From Purshia tridentata (Eukaryota; Streptophyta; Magnoliopsida; Rosales; Rosaceae): 64,000 bases of DNA. The stretch is taken from positions 1 through 64,000 of the forward strand of contig QANT01003087.1 of NCBI GenBank assembly GCA_003254885.1, read 5' to 3'. A program made the translations under genes and the position numbers. Positions 53,619 through 64,000 of this stretch are shown piece by piece; positions within the stretch are counted from its first letter, which is position 1, and every line of letters starts with the position of its first letter. The notes beneath the pieces were generated by a model. The model did not search any database. It was not told where the DNA came from and was given only the letters and a program-made list of their open reading frames with translations.

Positions 53619-56600
53619 TTAATCGTCCCAAGCACCATCTGCTGCACCCTCTCTTTTAACGTTCGAGTCAGCAATCATGAACTTATACTTATCCTCGATG
53701 TTTATTGATGTGGGTCCCACCATTGAGCAATTGGATATAGCTATCCTAGCTTGCTTCTGAGCAGCTGCTGCTTCTCTCTCTTTCCTTCTTGCAGTCTAAT
53801 AGTCAATGGCAGCAATATTTAAGCTTTACAAATGCATAAAAACAAAATATATCTTTTTTTTCTACCCAAATTATCTAGAAGTGATGCCAAAGAAATTACA
53901 GTTTATAGAATATCTAAGAATCTGTACCTTCCCAGTTGCAAAAGCCACAGAATTCCCAGATCCGACGTCTGCTATTGCTTTCTTTATATTTGCCACAAGG
54001 AACTACAGTGTGCCATCAATGATCAAGAATGAAGAATTATACTCTGCTAATGGAAGAGATCATAAGTACAAGAAGCAGCAAAAGAAGGTAGACCAGAAAT
54101 TACCATATCACGATCAGTGTAAAAGGAAGTAGCTTGTCCCATTGATCCTGCCCTTCCCGTCCTTCCAATCCGGTGTACATAATCTTCCATGCTCTATATT
54201 GAGGTAGCCATAACTGAAGCTTCAGGTTTGCTATTTTACAACAAAATTAATAGCGACTGAAAAGACCAGGCTAATGAGATGCTATCACATGATAGCAAAA
54301 AGACTTGATGATCACAAGTTGAGATTTGATTTTGTGCTACTTAAATACCAAAGATCACCACCTATTAGATTCAAAATTGGTCGAAATGAAACCCATAAAG
54401 AGGCATTGCCAAATTTACAGATAACCTTCCAAGTTGGGTTAGTGGATTTCAGACCAAGTCAACCAGGAGGCCCAAAATTGCAACTAGATATACCTTTGGA
54501 AGATCCAAATTGATAACATGAGCAACTCCTGAGACATCCAAACCTCGAGATGCAACATCAGTGGCAACCTGAACACAAGGTTCCAATAAGATACACGAAT
54601 GGAGAATTTCAAAAGCTCCCTTGCATTCAAGCAGAATCAAACAAAAAGAAAAATAGAGAAAAAGAAAATGTGATATCAATAGAGCACAAGTAGCATCAAT
54701 TATCTCTAGCAGCATAGGTGAAGTACCAAAATATTGGTAGTGCCTTTTCTAAATTCACGTAGAGCAGCCTCCCTTTCAGTTTGAGTACGACCTCCATGAA
54801 GAGCAACTGCATGCAACCCTTGTGCTACCAAAGCTTCAGCAATGTCGTCGCATCTTGTCTACATGCAGACCCAAATTCAATGTTAAAAGTTTATGAGTAA
54901 ACCATACAGGACTATCTGCAAAGCCTTTCTAGGGGAAGAGTTAGTAAAGAAAGAAAATTAAGTCACACCAGATTTAAAATTATTTTTGCTGCAGTCATAT
55001 AAAGCATTCTGATAGCATCTTACACTTGAAACAAAAAAGAGTTCACATTAAAATTGTACACACACAGTTCCACAAATTCATGAATTTAACCTGATGATGA
55101 TTTCTCCATCAAATCCTCATTTGAAATTGTCCCCATTATTCAGAAATTAATCAAAATAAAGGCTTCGAACGCAAAGATTTGAATTTTGGACCAGTTCCTA
55201 AATTATACACTCAAAAAATTGCGATGCGGACACTTTTCTAGGCAGGATGCTCACATTTAAACTTTAAAGCAACTCATAGATGAATTAGCCTACTATAAGT
55301 ATAGAGAATAAGATGAGATGGAAGTAAAATGCACAGAAAAACTTGTTAATCAATTATTTATAGCCATGACACTGTTAATTATAAGCATGATATTATAGAA
55401 TATGAAGCATAATATACCTTCCTTTCAACAAATACAATAGTTAAGGGTAAGGGATGTCCAGCTCTTTCAGCCCGAGATGCCTCCTCTACGAGCAAAGCCA
55501 AAAGCCGATCAGCCTACAAAGACAAAACACCACCATCAGAATCAAAGGGTCAGACACATTTGAAAATACATAGGTAAACATTCAGCATATTTTTGTTCAA
55601 GATAATAAGATCAGTATAGCACACAAATACGCACAACCGAGATTTCCTACCAAATAGAACATGACCCCCCCGTATGTCTAGCTACAATTCAATGCTGAAA
55701 ATGATAAAAGTTGTACTTCATAAATGCAAATCAGAATGAAAGTGACTGAACAATGCACGAATTTTAAAGCTAAAATATCTGTAGACCCAAAGAAAAATGA
55801 AAAATGAAAATATCTGACACACACATTCCCAAAGAAAAACTGCAGAGATATCAATAATGCTTATTCTGGTGTGAACTCACCTTGTCACTCTCAGGAACCT
55901 TCTCCAAAATCTGAGTTACATTTGCTGTAGGGCTACTCACTTTTCCCACCTTCACTTGCACTGGGTTAGTTAAGTATTCCTGAATACGGACAAAAGAAGG
56001 CAGGATAAGCATTTGCCAAAATACTCCATGACAACATAAACAGAGAAGAGAGAAAGAGAGCATAACAATAATGTTATTCTAATAATTTTATTTTGGCACA
56101 TTAGAAAATGTAAAACAACAAATTTATTCCAAACATGGCATAAAACTACGTCGCAGTAAAAGTTTGAGTGCAGTAGTGATTATTCACATGTTCAAGACTT
56201 TCCCAGTTTGTAATATGGCCATCTAGAAAGCAATTTCAAGGCATTCACATGACTGGTAACTCCTTTAAAATATAAAATACAACAACCGGTTGCCCTTCTA
56301 AATCTTCTTTCAGTTGTATAATTCATAAAAGCTTGAACAAGAAGATAATTTAGCAGAAAGCCTTACCTGGGCTAATGCTTCGATCTCCTCAGGCATAGTT
56401 GCACTAAACAGCAAAGTTTGATGCTTTTCAGAAAGGTTCCGCATCACCTGAAATGGCATCAAAAGATGTGACATACCCTTCCTGAAGTAAACAGGGTCAG
56501 GTGATTGAGTGTTCTACATTAAAGAGGATTCCAGATGCATTACAAAGTACAGATATATAAAAGGCACAAAAAGTTGAACACTACCTAAACTTAATTGAAA

Positions 56601-58973
56601 ATGGAACCCACTTTGAAACCTAAAAGTGAGACAAAGATCATGGGTCTATATCCCACAGGATGTTATATATTGCTCCTTGAATTTGTGATTCCACATGGTT
56701 TCCTCCAGCTGTCTGCTTTTTCCAAGGAATATTTTCCCTCTTCCTAATTTTCCTTTAGTTTTTCCCATTTTTAATGTAAGTTTCACTTTTCACACACTCA
56801 TACTTGCTGTTTTGAGTTGGGAATTATAAACAAAAGGAATACTCGTAGAAGCAAGGATGAAAAGGTTGGACACAAAAACAATGAGCTCAAGGCTTCAAAA
56901 CCCAGACCAAAAGCAATTCACAGTGAGTATAGGATGGCATAATTTAGAAAGAAGGGAAAGGAATTTAAAACAGAAATATATTCAGGTCAAAAGTGGGACA
57001 AAAAATACCTCTCTTATCTGTGGTTCAAAACCCATGTCAAGCATTCTGTCAGCTTCATCCAGAACAACAAATGAAATTCTAGAGACAGAAGTGTTCCCTT
57101 GTTGTAAATGATCTATAAATCTTCCAGGAGTAGCAACCACTACATCAACTCCTGCTCGTAGCTCAGACCTCTGTCATTTCATCCAGTAGCAAAGCCGCAA
57201 CGATACAAGAATTATGAGTTAATAGGTGGAAAATAATACATTCCTTCAAATTATTTAATAAAAAGCGCTAAAGGTATATTTCAGCCTTCCTATAGGAGAA
57301 AACAAGAGAGGGATGGGTTAAGTGCTTTCTTTTCTTACAGCCAATAAGGGGGGAAGGGTGGAACATTAGGGAGAAACAAATTTTCACAAAAACTATCAAA
57401 AACAATAAGACAAGATAAGCACTAACATATTTTTCTTGTCATAACACCTAGAAGATTTAAGTAATTATAGACTATTAGAAAATGAAATTACTGCGCAAAG
57501 TCAGTCACCTGCTCTGATATGTTGGTTCCACCCACAACTATTGCAGTTTTGAAGTTTTCGAGAGATTTACTAAAAGCTTTGACCTGTGAATATACAAATC
57601 AAAAACTTAACACCTAAATAAAAGTATTAAGAAACAAATCTCAAACCAACACCCAAAAATTCATAACCACACCATGAATTTTCTGCAGTTTAAGTGCAGG
57701 TATCTTACCTCTTTTTCTATTTGTTGGGCAAGCTCTCTAGTCGGGGCCAATACCAATGCTAGTGGTCCATCACCACGCTGAATTGAAGGTTGAGCCAAGC
57801 AATGCTAGCACAATGAAACAGAAAATTAAAACAGAAGGCAACAAAAACTATTAGTAGGCCACACATCCAAGCCAGCATCCAACTAAAAGAAATATAGTCC
57901 CCACATAAGAATATCAAATATCATGATCACGGACCTGTAGCATAGGGATGGTGAATGCAGCAGTTTTACCACTACCAGTTTCGGCACAACCTAATAGATC
58001 TCTTCCACTGAGGGCAACTGGCATGGCTTGAGCCTGAATCGATGTTGGCGTAGTGTAGCCATGGTATGCAATATCCTTCATGATGCTAGGGTGCAAACAC
58101 TGCAAAAAAGCAGAGCAAATACTTTTGTAAATCCTTGTAGAAAAACTAACTACACCCATCACAAATATAAGCATAAACTTCATTGATGAGAAACAAAGAT
58201 TTACCATATCTGTGAAAGACTCAATTGGTGCAGGAGCAGGAGCAGAGTCCGGACTAACAGAAACATCCAAATTAAGACGCAAGCAAACCTCCTCAATCTG
58301 TACAAGTTTATGTGATTTATAAATTTCAGCTATCAATCTCAACCTATGAGCGAAGACACATTAATTTCAACATGTAGCTAATGAAGTCAAGCATAAATTC
58401 GAAGATGATTGAAAAAACAAATATGAGGTAAGTTTTGCTTATTTCATAACTCCTATGATAAACTGAGAATTGGAGACAAAGTAAAATCCTAGCACAAAAT
58501 GCACGATGATGAATAAAATAGACTGATAGCGTGAATAAAAAGAAAACACCATTAAATTAAAATGTGAAATTAGCCGTAGAAAGAGAAGAACCCAAAGCAA
58601 ATGAATTCAAATGCAAGGCCAAAGCGAAAGCCAAAACGCAAAGGAAGTTCAATGGGCGTCGAACCAGTTCAGGCTTCATTCGGAGGACGCGTTCGGAGGG
58701 CTTCCACTGAGGGACAACAGCATCGGGCATGGCGATAGGTCTGTTCGCCGGCGATGGAGCGCCGCCGGAGCTCCAGCGAGAGGCATTGGAGTGTGAGAAG
58801 GAGGAGAAGGAAACAGCGGACGCGTGGTTGTTGTTCAAGTGAGAGTGAGAGTTGGAGGAGTACGAGAGCTTGCTGTGATGATCAGTGTCTAGGGTTTCGG
58901 ATGAAGTTTTGGTGGTGGTGGTGGTGGTGGTGGTTGAGCTGGAGTTCCTCAGGTGCGGAGGCACATACGACAT
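53619..58973 (-). CDS. DEAD-box ATP-dependent RNA helicase
   Basis: Fourteen exons on the minus strand: 58973-58665, 58297-58205, 58099-57935, 57804-57709, 57583-57509, 57170-57009, 56447-56367, 55979-55881, 55513-55418, 54858-54727, 54568-54494, 54193-54104, 54002-53928 and 53795-53619. All are multiples of three, giving 574 residues. The N-terminus starts [10 protein letters not shown] and is low in complexity (run of eight Thr, then Ser/His/Asn). Core motifs: AETGSGKT 173-180, PTRELA 210-215, TPGR 260-263, DEAD 284-287, SAT 315-317, [10 protein letters not shown] 438-447, HRIGRTGR 468-475. The C-terminal extension is rich in Ala/Lys and ends GAWDD. It unwinds or remodels RNA using ATP; the exact process cannot be read from the sequence. 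It belongs to the DDX3/DDX5-like part of the family; no member name is given because paralogs are not separable by eye. All motifs are intact. Confidence 0.95.
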
Positions 58974-59057
58974 CGTTTACCTTTGGTTTCACGAGAAGTA
59001 TCGGAGAGTCTGAGAGACGAAGAGAGTGAAAGTGGATTTTAGAGACGAAGACTATAA

Positions 59058-59892
59058 GGGCACGTTTACTTACCCGTAATCGGAAAGGCAACAATGGGAA
59101 TCATTCCCATTCATTCGTTTACTTGCATTTGGGAATGATTTCCATTGCCTCTCTTTGCTTGCTCAGCCACCATAGATTTCTTATTTTATCAACCTGCATG
59201 TGTTTTAAATTATAATATTTATGCTTTTAAATTACATTAGATTGGAAAACAATCATATGACCCCAAAGCTTGCTTCACACTAGTGGGTTGACATATTTGT
59301 TGCATTATTGTGCAAATTAACAAAAAATAGACTTGTTAAAAGAGATAGAAATTAAGAAATAAGAATTAATATATTTTAAAAATTAAAAGGGATAGATTTG
59401 GATATATATATATATATATAAAAGAATTAAAAAATGCAAAGGAGTGCCCAAATGTGGGAAAAAAAAAAGAGTGTGAAAATCACTATTTTTTAGTAATTAT
59501 TTAGTAATTTTTAGTAAGTTAAAATGCAAAGGAGTGCCCAAATGTGGGAAAAAAAAAGAGTGTGAAAATCACTCTTTTTTAGTAATTATTTAGTAATTTT
59601 TAGTAAGTTTTACATTTTTAAATATTGTGCATTTTGTATAAGGGCATTTTAGTAATCAAACTGATTTTGAATCCGATTCCTGCCAGTTAGTAAACATGTT
59701 TATGAGAATCAACTTTATTTTCATTCCGATTCCTAACAGTTAGTAAACGCGTTAATGAGAATGTCTGATTCCGATTACAGTTCATTCTGATTACTACTCA
59801 TTCCGATTAATCATCACTCTAATTTATTTTATTCCGATTACTGCTTATTCCGATACATATATAATTCCGATTACGGGTAAGTAAACGTGCCC
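59058..59892. mobile_element. 835-bp DNA-transposon derivative with terminal inverted repeats
   Basis: The ends are perfect inverted repeats of about 27 bp, GGGCACGTTTACTTACCCGT and its complement. TCCGATTAC-type subterminal repeats are clustered near the right end. The flanks are TAA (59055-59057) and TGA (59893-59895), close to the 3-bp TWA duplication of PIF/Harbinger elements with one change, so that class is likely but not certain. There is no coding capacity; the interior holds a (TA)n run and a 90-bp tandem duplication. It lies 84 bp upstream of the helicase start codon, in the promoter or leader. Confidence 0.78.
59431..59609. repeat. 90-bp tandem duplication inside the transposon
   Basis: Copies at 59431-59520 and 59521-59609 differ by about two bases. 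Each includes AGGAGTGCCCAAATGTGGG and a run of A. The duplication arose within the element, either before or after insertion. Confidence 0.9.
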
Positions 59893-59895
59893 TGA

Positions 59896-60268
59896 GAACA
59901 TTCAAGAACCAGTACCCTCCGACTTGGCCGGTGTGAGACCCCTTAACAGTTTTTTCTCACCACACAAAAATTCCAAACTAGCCCTAATTCATACATGAAT
60001 AGTTTCTTTAAAGATTTGAAAAATAATTATATGACATCGCATGAATTTCCATTGTAAAATTTTCTTATACATGAATTAAAAGGACATAGTTAGTAGGGAT
60101 AACTGTCATTCTATTCTCCAGACTATTACACTTGTACCAGTTTACTTCCCACAAAATTAGTTTTTACCTTTTTTTGAGAATAGTGAAATACTTTGTAGCT
60201 TTTATTTTAAATAGAAATAGTTTTAAGCTTCCTTTTCAGTTCTCTTTCACATCTTCCATCTTTTACCC

Positions 60269-60304
<36 letters not shown>

Positions 60305-63300
60305 CTCCACCTCTCATTTAGCTTCTCAGCCTTTAAAGAAGGTATTTTTTAGTACTTTCCATAAAATCTAGTTCACTTAAATAATCTAACGACTAAAGAC
60401 ATACCACATAAGTTAACATATGAATTATTATTTTTTCTTTTATAAATAATTTTAGTGCTATTAAGACCAAAACGAGCGTTACCACTGGGCACATTAATTT
60501 GTACTTACTTCCTAAAATATATGCACAAATTGACAGATCGAGCCAATTAATAAAATTGACAACAAACCGAAAATCAACACTAAGAAAATGATTATTTTTA
60601 TTAACAATAAATCATTTTCTTCTACTTTTTATTTTGTGGAAACATTTAAATTATTTACAATTAAAACATAGTGGAGGATTGCATTCAAATTAAATAAGTC
60701 AGTGACCATCTAGTTTAAAACATTCAGCTTCTCATTGATAGAAAGAGAGATTCCGAATTTAATAAATTTCATGAAACACAATTTTTGATTCGTAAATTTT
60801 TTTAATTAAATAATATAATATATTAAAAAGAAAAACCTTTACAAATTGTACTCTAATATTTGGTTTTGCATTTAATTATTAATAAAATATAATGGGTATG
60901 ATGGTGACTTATAATCCAATCAATTCTCGCTTTCTTCATCCTCGATCTAAATCACACAAAAAAAGAAGAAGATAGGATTTACAGTCAGGTATCAAAGATT
61001 GCACTGGGAGTCAATCACAAATTGAATAATTTGAAGGGGAATCTACCTTGCTTTGCGATTGGTAAGAGGAAATTAAAAAAATATAATTAACTTATTTTTT
61101 CTTAGATATTATTATAAATGAATGGCCTTATAAAAATTAATACAATGCCAGTTGGAAGGACACCCAAACTCAATTCTTTCTCGCAAATAAAAAAGAAATG
61201 AAAAAATTAATATGCAATACAATAATGGCCCGCAGATCAGGCATAACATAACACAAATGCAGCAACAATATTCCATACACCACTCTCCCAATCACTTCGA
61301 ATAATTAATAATTTATCGGATCATATCATAAGTTTGATAAGAGGAGTGGCATATACAAAACATTTCAATTTGATGTTCTAACCACTATTCTATGTAACAT
61401 GCCACATATTATTCTTAATTTCCGCGTATTGACTTTTTCATCACAATAATAAAATTCAATGAATTATATATAATTAAATTAACTAATATTCCAATCACTC
61501 TTTGTAACATGTATGATGTAACTTGTCATTTTTTATTTTCTTATATTGAGGAAAAGAAAAACATGTGATTGGGACCACAATCCATTAGGCTGGCTCATAA
61601 TTTATAATAATATTAGAGACAACAATTGTTATAAAATAATCATAATTGATTTAAAATATAAAGAAATAAAATATTGGCATATCATTGTGATCCCAAAAGT
61701 TGAGATATAGTTGTGCACTAACTGAAAATCGAGATAGTTAAACAAATTAAGTAATGTCAGTGGTTATGCACTACCTGAACATTGAGCCGGGATTTCAAAT
61801 CAAACAATCATCAATGCATTGATTTTCCTTAATGGCTAACGACTGATCGAGCATCCTTCTTTTAAGAAGAAAATATGAGTGGTAATTCGTTCATGTTCGT
61901 GTCATGTGATATCGTATTTGTGGCGAATAGTTAATCACAACAAACATATTTTTATTAAGAAATTTTTTTAGCTAAAATATAAATTTCACTTTATGTCAAC
62001 TGAGACTACAACTTTCATTTTGTGTCAACCAAATGAAAATTTTTGCGGTGTAACCGATGAACTGCTATATGCTATAATAAATATTTGTCATAATATAAAT
62101 ACATATAATTAATATTATATCATATAAAGATAAATATACCGTTTAATAATATACGTTAAATTGGTTATATTATGTGATGATGTATCGGTTAATATAAATT
62201 TTTTTCAAATAAGGACATTCTGTCAACGACATTACAAATTCTATTAAAAATTATCTCTTTATTTAAAAATAATTAAACAAAAAAATTATAAAGTTAAACA
62301 AATAAAATAAAAACTTCCCCACCCTCCCCATCTCCGACCATCAGGTGGTGAGCCTTCCGGCAACCCTCCACCCAATCCACTCATTAATAATTATATTGTT
62401 TTTTAATTAACCCAAATATATTGTGAATTTAAAACTAAAAACAAAGTTTTTTTATTTATTAAATAAAAATCCCATATAACAGAATCGTAAATGAAAAAAA
62501 AACTTTATAATGACTCATACAATATATAAAAATTACAAAATTAAGAGAAAGTTAATCATTTTCTTGAACCATATTATGACATAGTTAATCAGATAACTTA
62601 TGTTTGACACCCCTTTATTATTTGTGTTATATTCGTATTTGTGACAATTAATATGGTTAACTCAGTTCCACTAACTTCATATCAATCCAATCGTGTTATA
62701 TAAAAAATTGTCATGTATTTATATATATTCCTAAACTCCAGTTCATGCTGGTGAAATAAGATAAGATCTAGATGGGTCCTTTCACGACCTGGTGAACTGC
62801 AGCCATACGAAGTTTCTAATTTTTGGAGTTGTATTGATCTTTATTAATTAATACAAGTGCTATAAATACATGTAAAGCAAAAAAATAAATGAGTTATAGG
62901 GATTGTTTTTTAGAATATATAGTGACAAATCAATTTAAAATATTGGAAACTTACAAAAACAAGCTTCACCAACATTTCTTTAAACAAATCAAGGCCGGGA
63001 CAGATTTCAACCTTATCTTGTGTCCTTATATTAAAAAGAAACCTTCTTTAATATAAATAGAAGCCGCCCACAAGATTGATATGAAATTTTTAAAAAAAGT
63101 TGTTTGCTTTTGTTGTGATCTGTGAACCGTACATTTAAGCTGAGTGCAGCAAAGTGTGAAGAGATGGAACTTATTCAACAAGGGTTTGGATTGCCGTACA
63201 TGTTTTGTGAACTATGATGTCATGTTACAACAGACAACAGTGATAGGCCACATACTGTCGATCAAGTCTTTGATGATTTTCAGACAAGAATTCTGAATTT

Positions 63301-64000
63301 GGACATATTAAGGTGGGAACCAAAATTTAAAAGTCAACTTTCAGGCTACGTACAGCCCCTGTTTTCCATACAAGGACAAAAACCGTATCAGATATTCAGA
63401 TGTTTCATATTTCTTTTTCTTTTCACTTTAGTAATTAAGAGATATATCACATTTGGTACGTGTAAAATATGGCCTAATCAATTCTTCTGCCAAATCATGT
63501 CGGTATATGATCTGCTTATCTTCGCGGCCCGCAAAGGTAATGCCTGGAAATTACAATGTATATATTACTGATGTGATCTTGTTGCCAAATGCCTGGATTC
63601 TGAAATCTTTCTTGTTGAGGACGATGGAATTTTTCATATATATACTTTCTCAATGATAAAGATATTTCTCATTGTTCTAATCTCAGCTTCTTTGAGATAT
63701 TTGATCAAATATCTTATCTTTGTATTTAAAGAAAGGAAAAAAAAAATTGAGACCATTGGAAAAATTTAATGATAAAAAGTAAATGTGAATGTGGGCAATT
63801 GCCCGGACTACTCCCTTTTGATTCGGGACGGACACATAATTTAAAATTTGGGTAACTTTTCAATCTCATTCATTCATAAATAAAAAATCGACAGCTAATA
63901 TGAGTGAATTTCATTAATTAAAAAGAAAAAATAATAGGGTGATAAATTATTATGTGTAACCGATGTACCACTACGTTAACATGTCATAATATGAATGCAT
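59896..64000. other. AT-rich terminal spacer
   Basis: No convincing gene. Contents: the degenerate foldback at 60096-60483, including a (TC)n run at about 60276-60300, and a TAACCGAT-type inverted pair around 62047-62200 with a further partial copy at about 63955-64000. The frame at 63299-63571 has no domain I can name. Confidence 0.5.
60096..60483. mobile_element. degenerate foldback element related to 39253-39657
   Basis: The left end (GGGATAACTGTCATTCTATT and the following ACTATTACACTTGTACCAG) matches the left end at 39253 over about 50 bp. A weaker inverted match ends at GTTACC near 60483. The interior is diverged. Ends are approximate. Confidence 0.45.

Noticed and set aside
63236-63400. 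Possible fragment of an Alfin-like PHD protein (HTVDQVFDDFQTR resembles the family N-terminus)
   Set aside because: Only about 12 positions can be compared, and no further conserved segment follows in any frame; chance similarity is likely.

Overview
The window is nuclear DNA of a dicot plant. It is AT-rich, the genes are intron-split with GT/AG borders, intergenic spacers are long, and there are many small foldback (MITE-type) elements. The gene order and repeat families fit a woody rosid, possibly Rosaceae; that placement is inference. No bacterial, organellar or CRISPR features were seen.

Layout, left to right. 1-3958: AT-rich spacer with local repeats and one foldback element. 3959-6033 (+): RPT2, the NPH3/BTB protein of phototropin signalling, with a Mutator-type MITE starting 40 bp after its stop. 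7379-10716 (+): RPT3, a 26S proteasome ATPase, behind a telo-box/site II promoter. 10717-16452: long spacer with a 246-bp tandem duplication. 16727-20223 (+): an LRR receptor-like pseudokinase whose leader carries a 40-codon uORF created by splicing. 22165-24149 (+): a UBC8/UBC10-type E2. 27258-28076 (+): an intronless CRF-type AP2/ERF factor with two leader uORFs, the second ending in an ATGA overlap with the main start. 28077-34514: spacer with a solo LTR. 35029-37623 (+): eIF2 beta. 37624-40304: spacer with a 136-bp tandem duplication and a 405-bp foldback element. 40305-41265 (-): an unrecognised small secreted six-cysteine protein. 42108-44172 (-): a methylesterase (MES). 47337-49969 (+): a NET4-type actin-binding protein. 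50463-50535 (-): tRNA-Arg(CCT). 51386-51852 (-): a 60-residue complex III subunit. 53619-58973 (-): a 14-exon DEAD-box RNA helicase with an 835-bp inverted-repeat element 84 bp upstream of its start codon. 59893-64000: AT-rich spacer with no convincing gene.

Exon models were built by hand. For each spliced gene the reading frame continues through every junction and the protein length matches the family, so the coding calls are firm; UTR limits and transcription starts are estimates.

The genes do not form a pathway. Most are housekeeping (protein turnover, translation initiation, respiration, RNA helicase); the rest act in light, hormone and membrane/cytoskeleton functions. From memory, their order resembles a merger of two duplicated Arabidopsis blocks (RPT3, LRR kinase, MES18 and NET4A near At5g58290-58320; NET4B and RPT2 near At2g30500-30520), suggesting an ancestral, less fractionated arrangement. 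The most interesting items are the spliced uORF of the receptor kinase, the overlapping uORF of the CRF gene, and the small secreted cysteine-rich gene.
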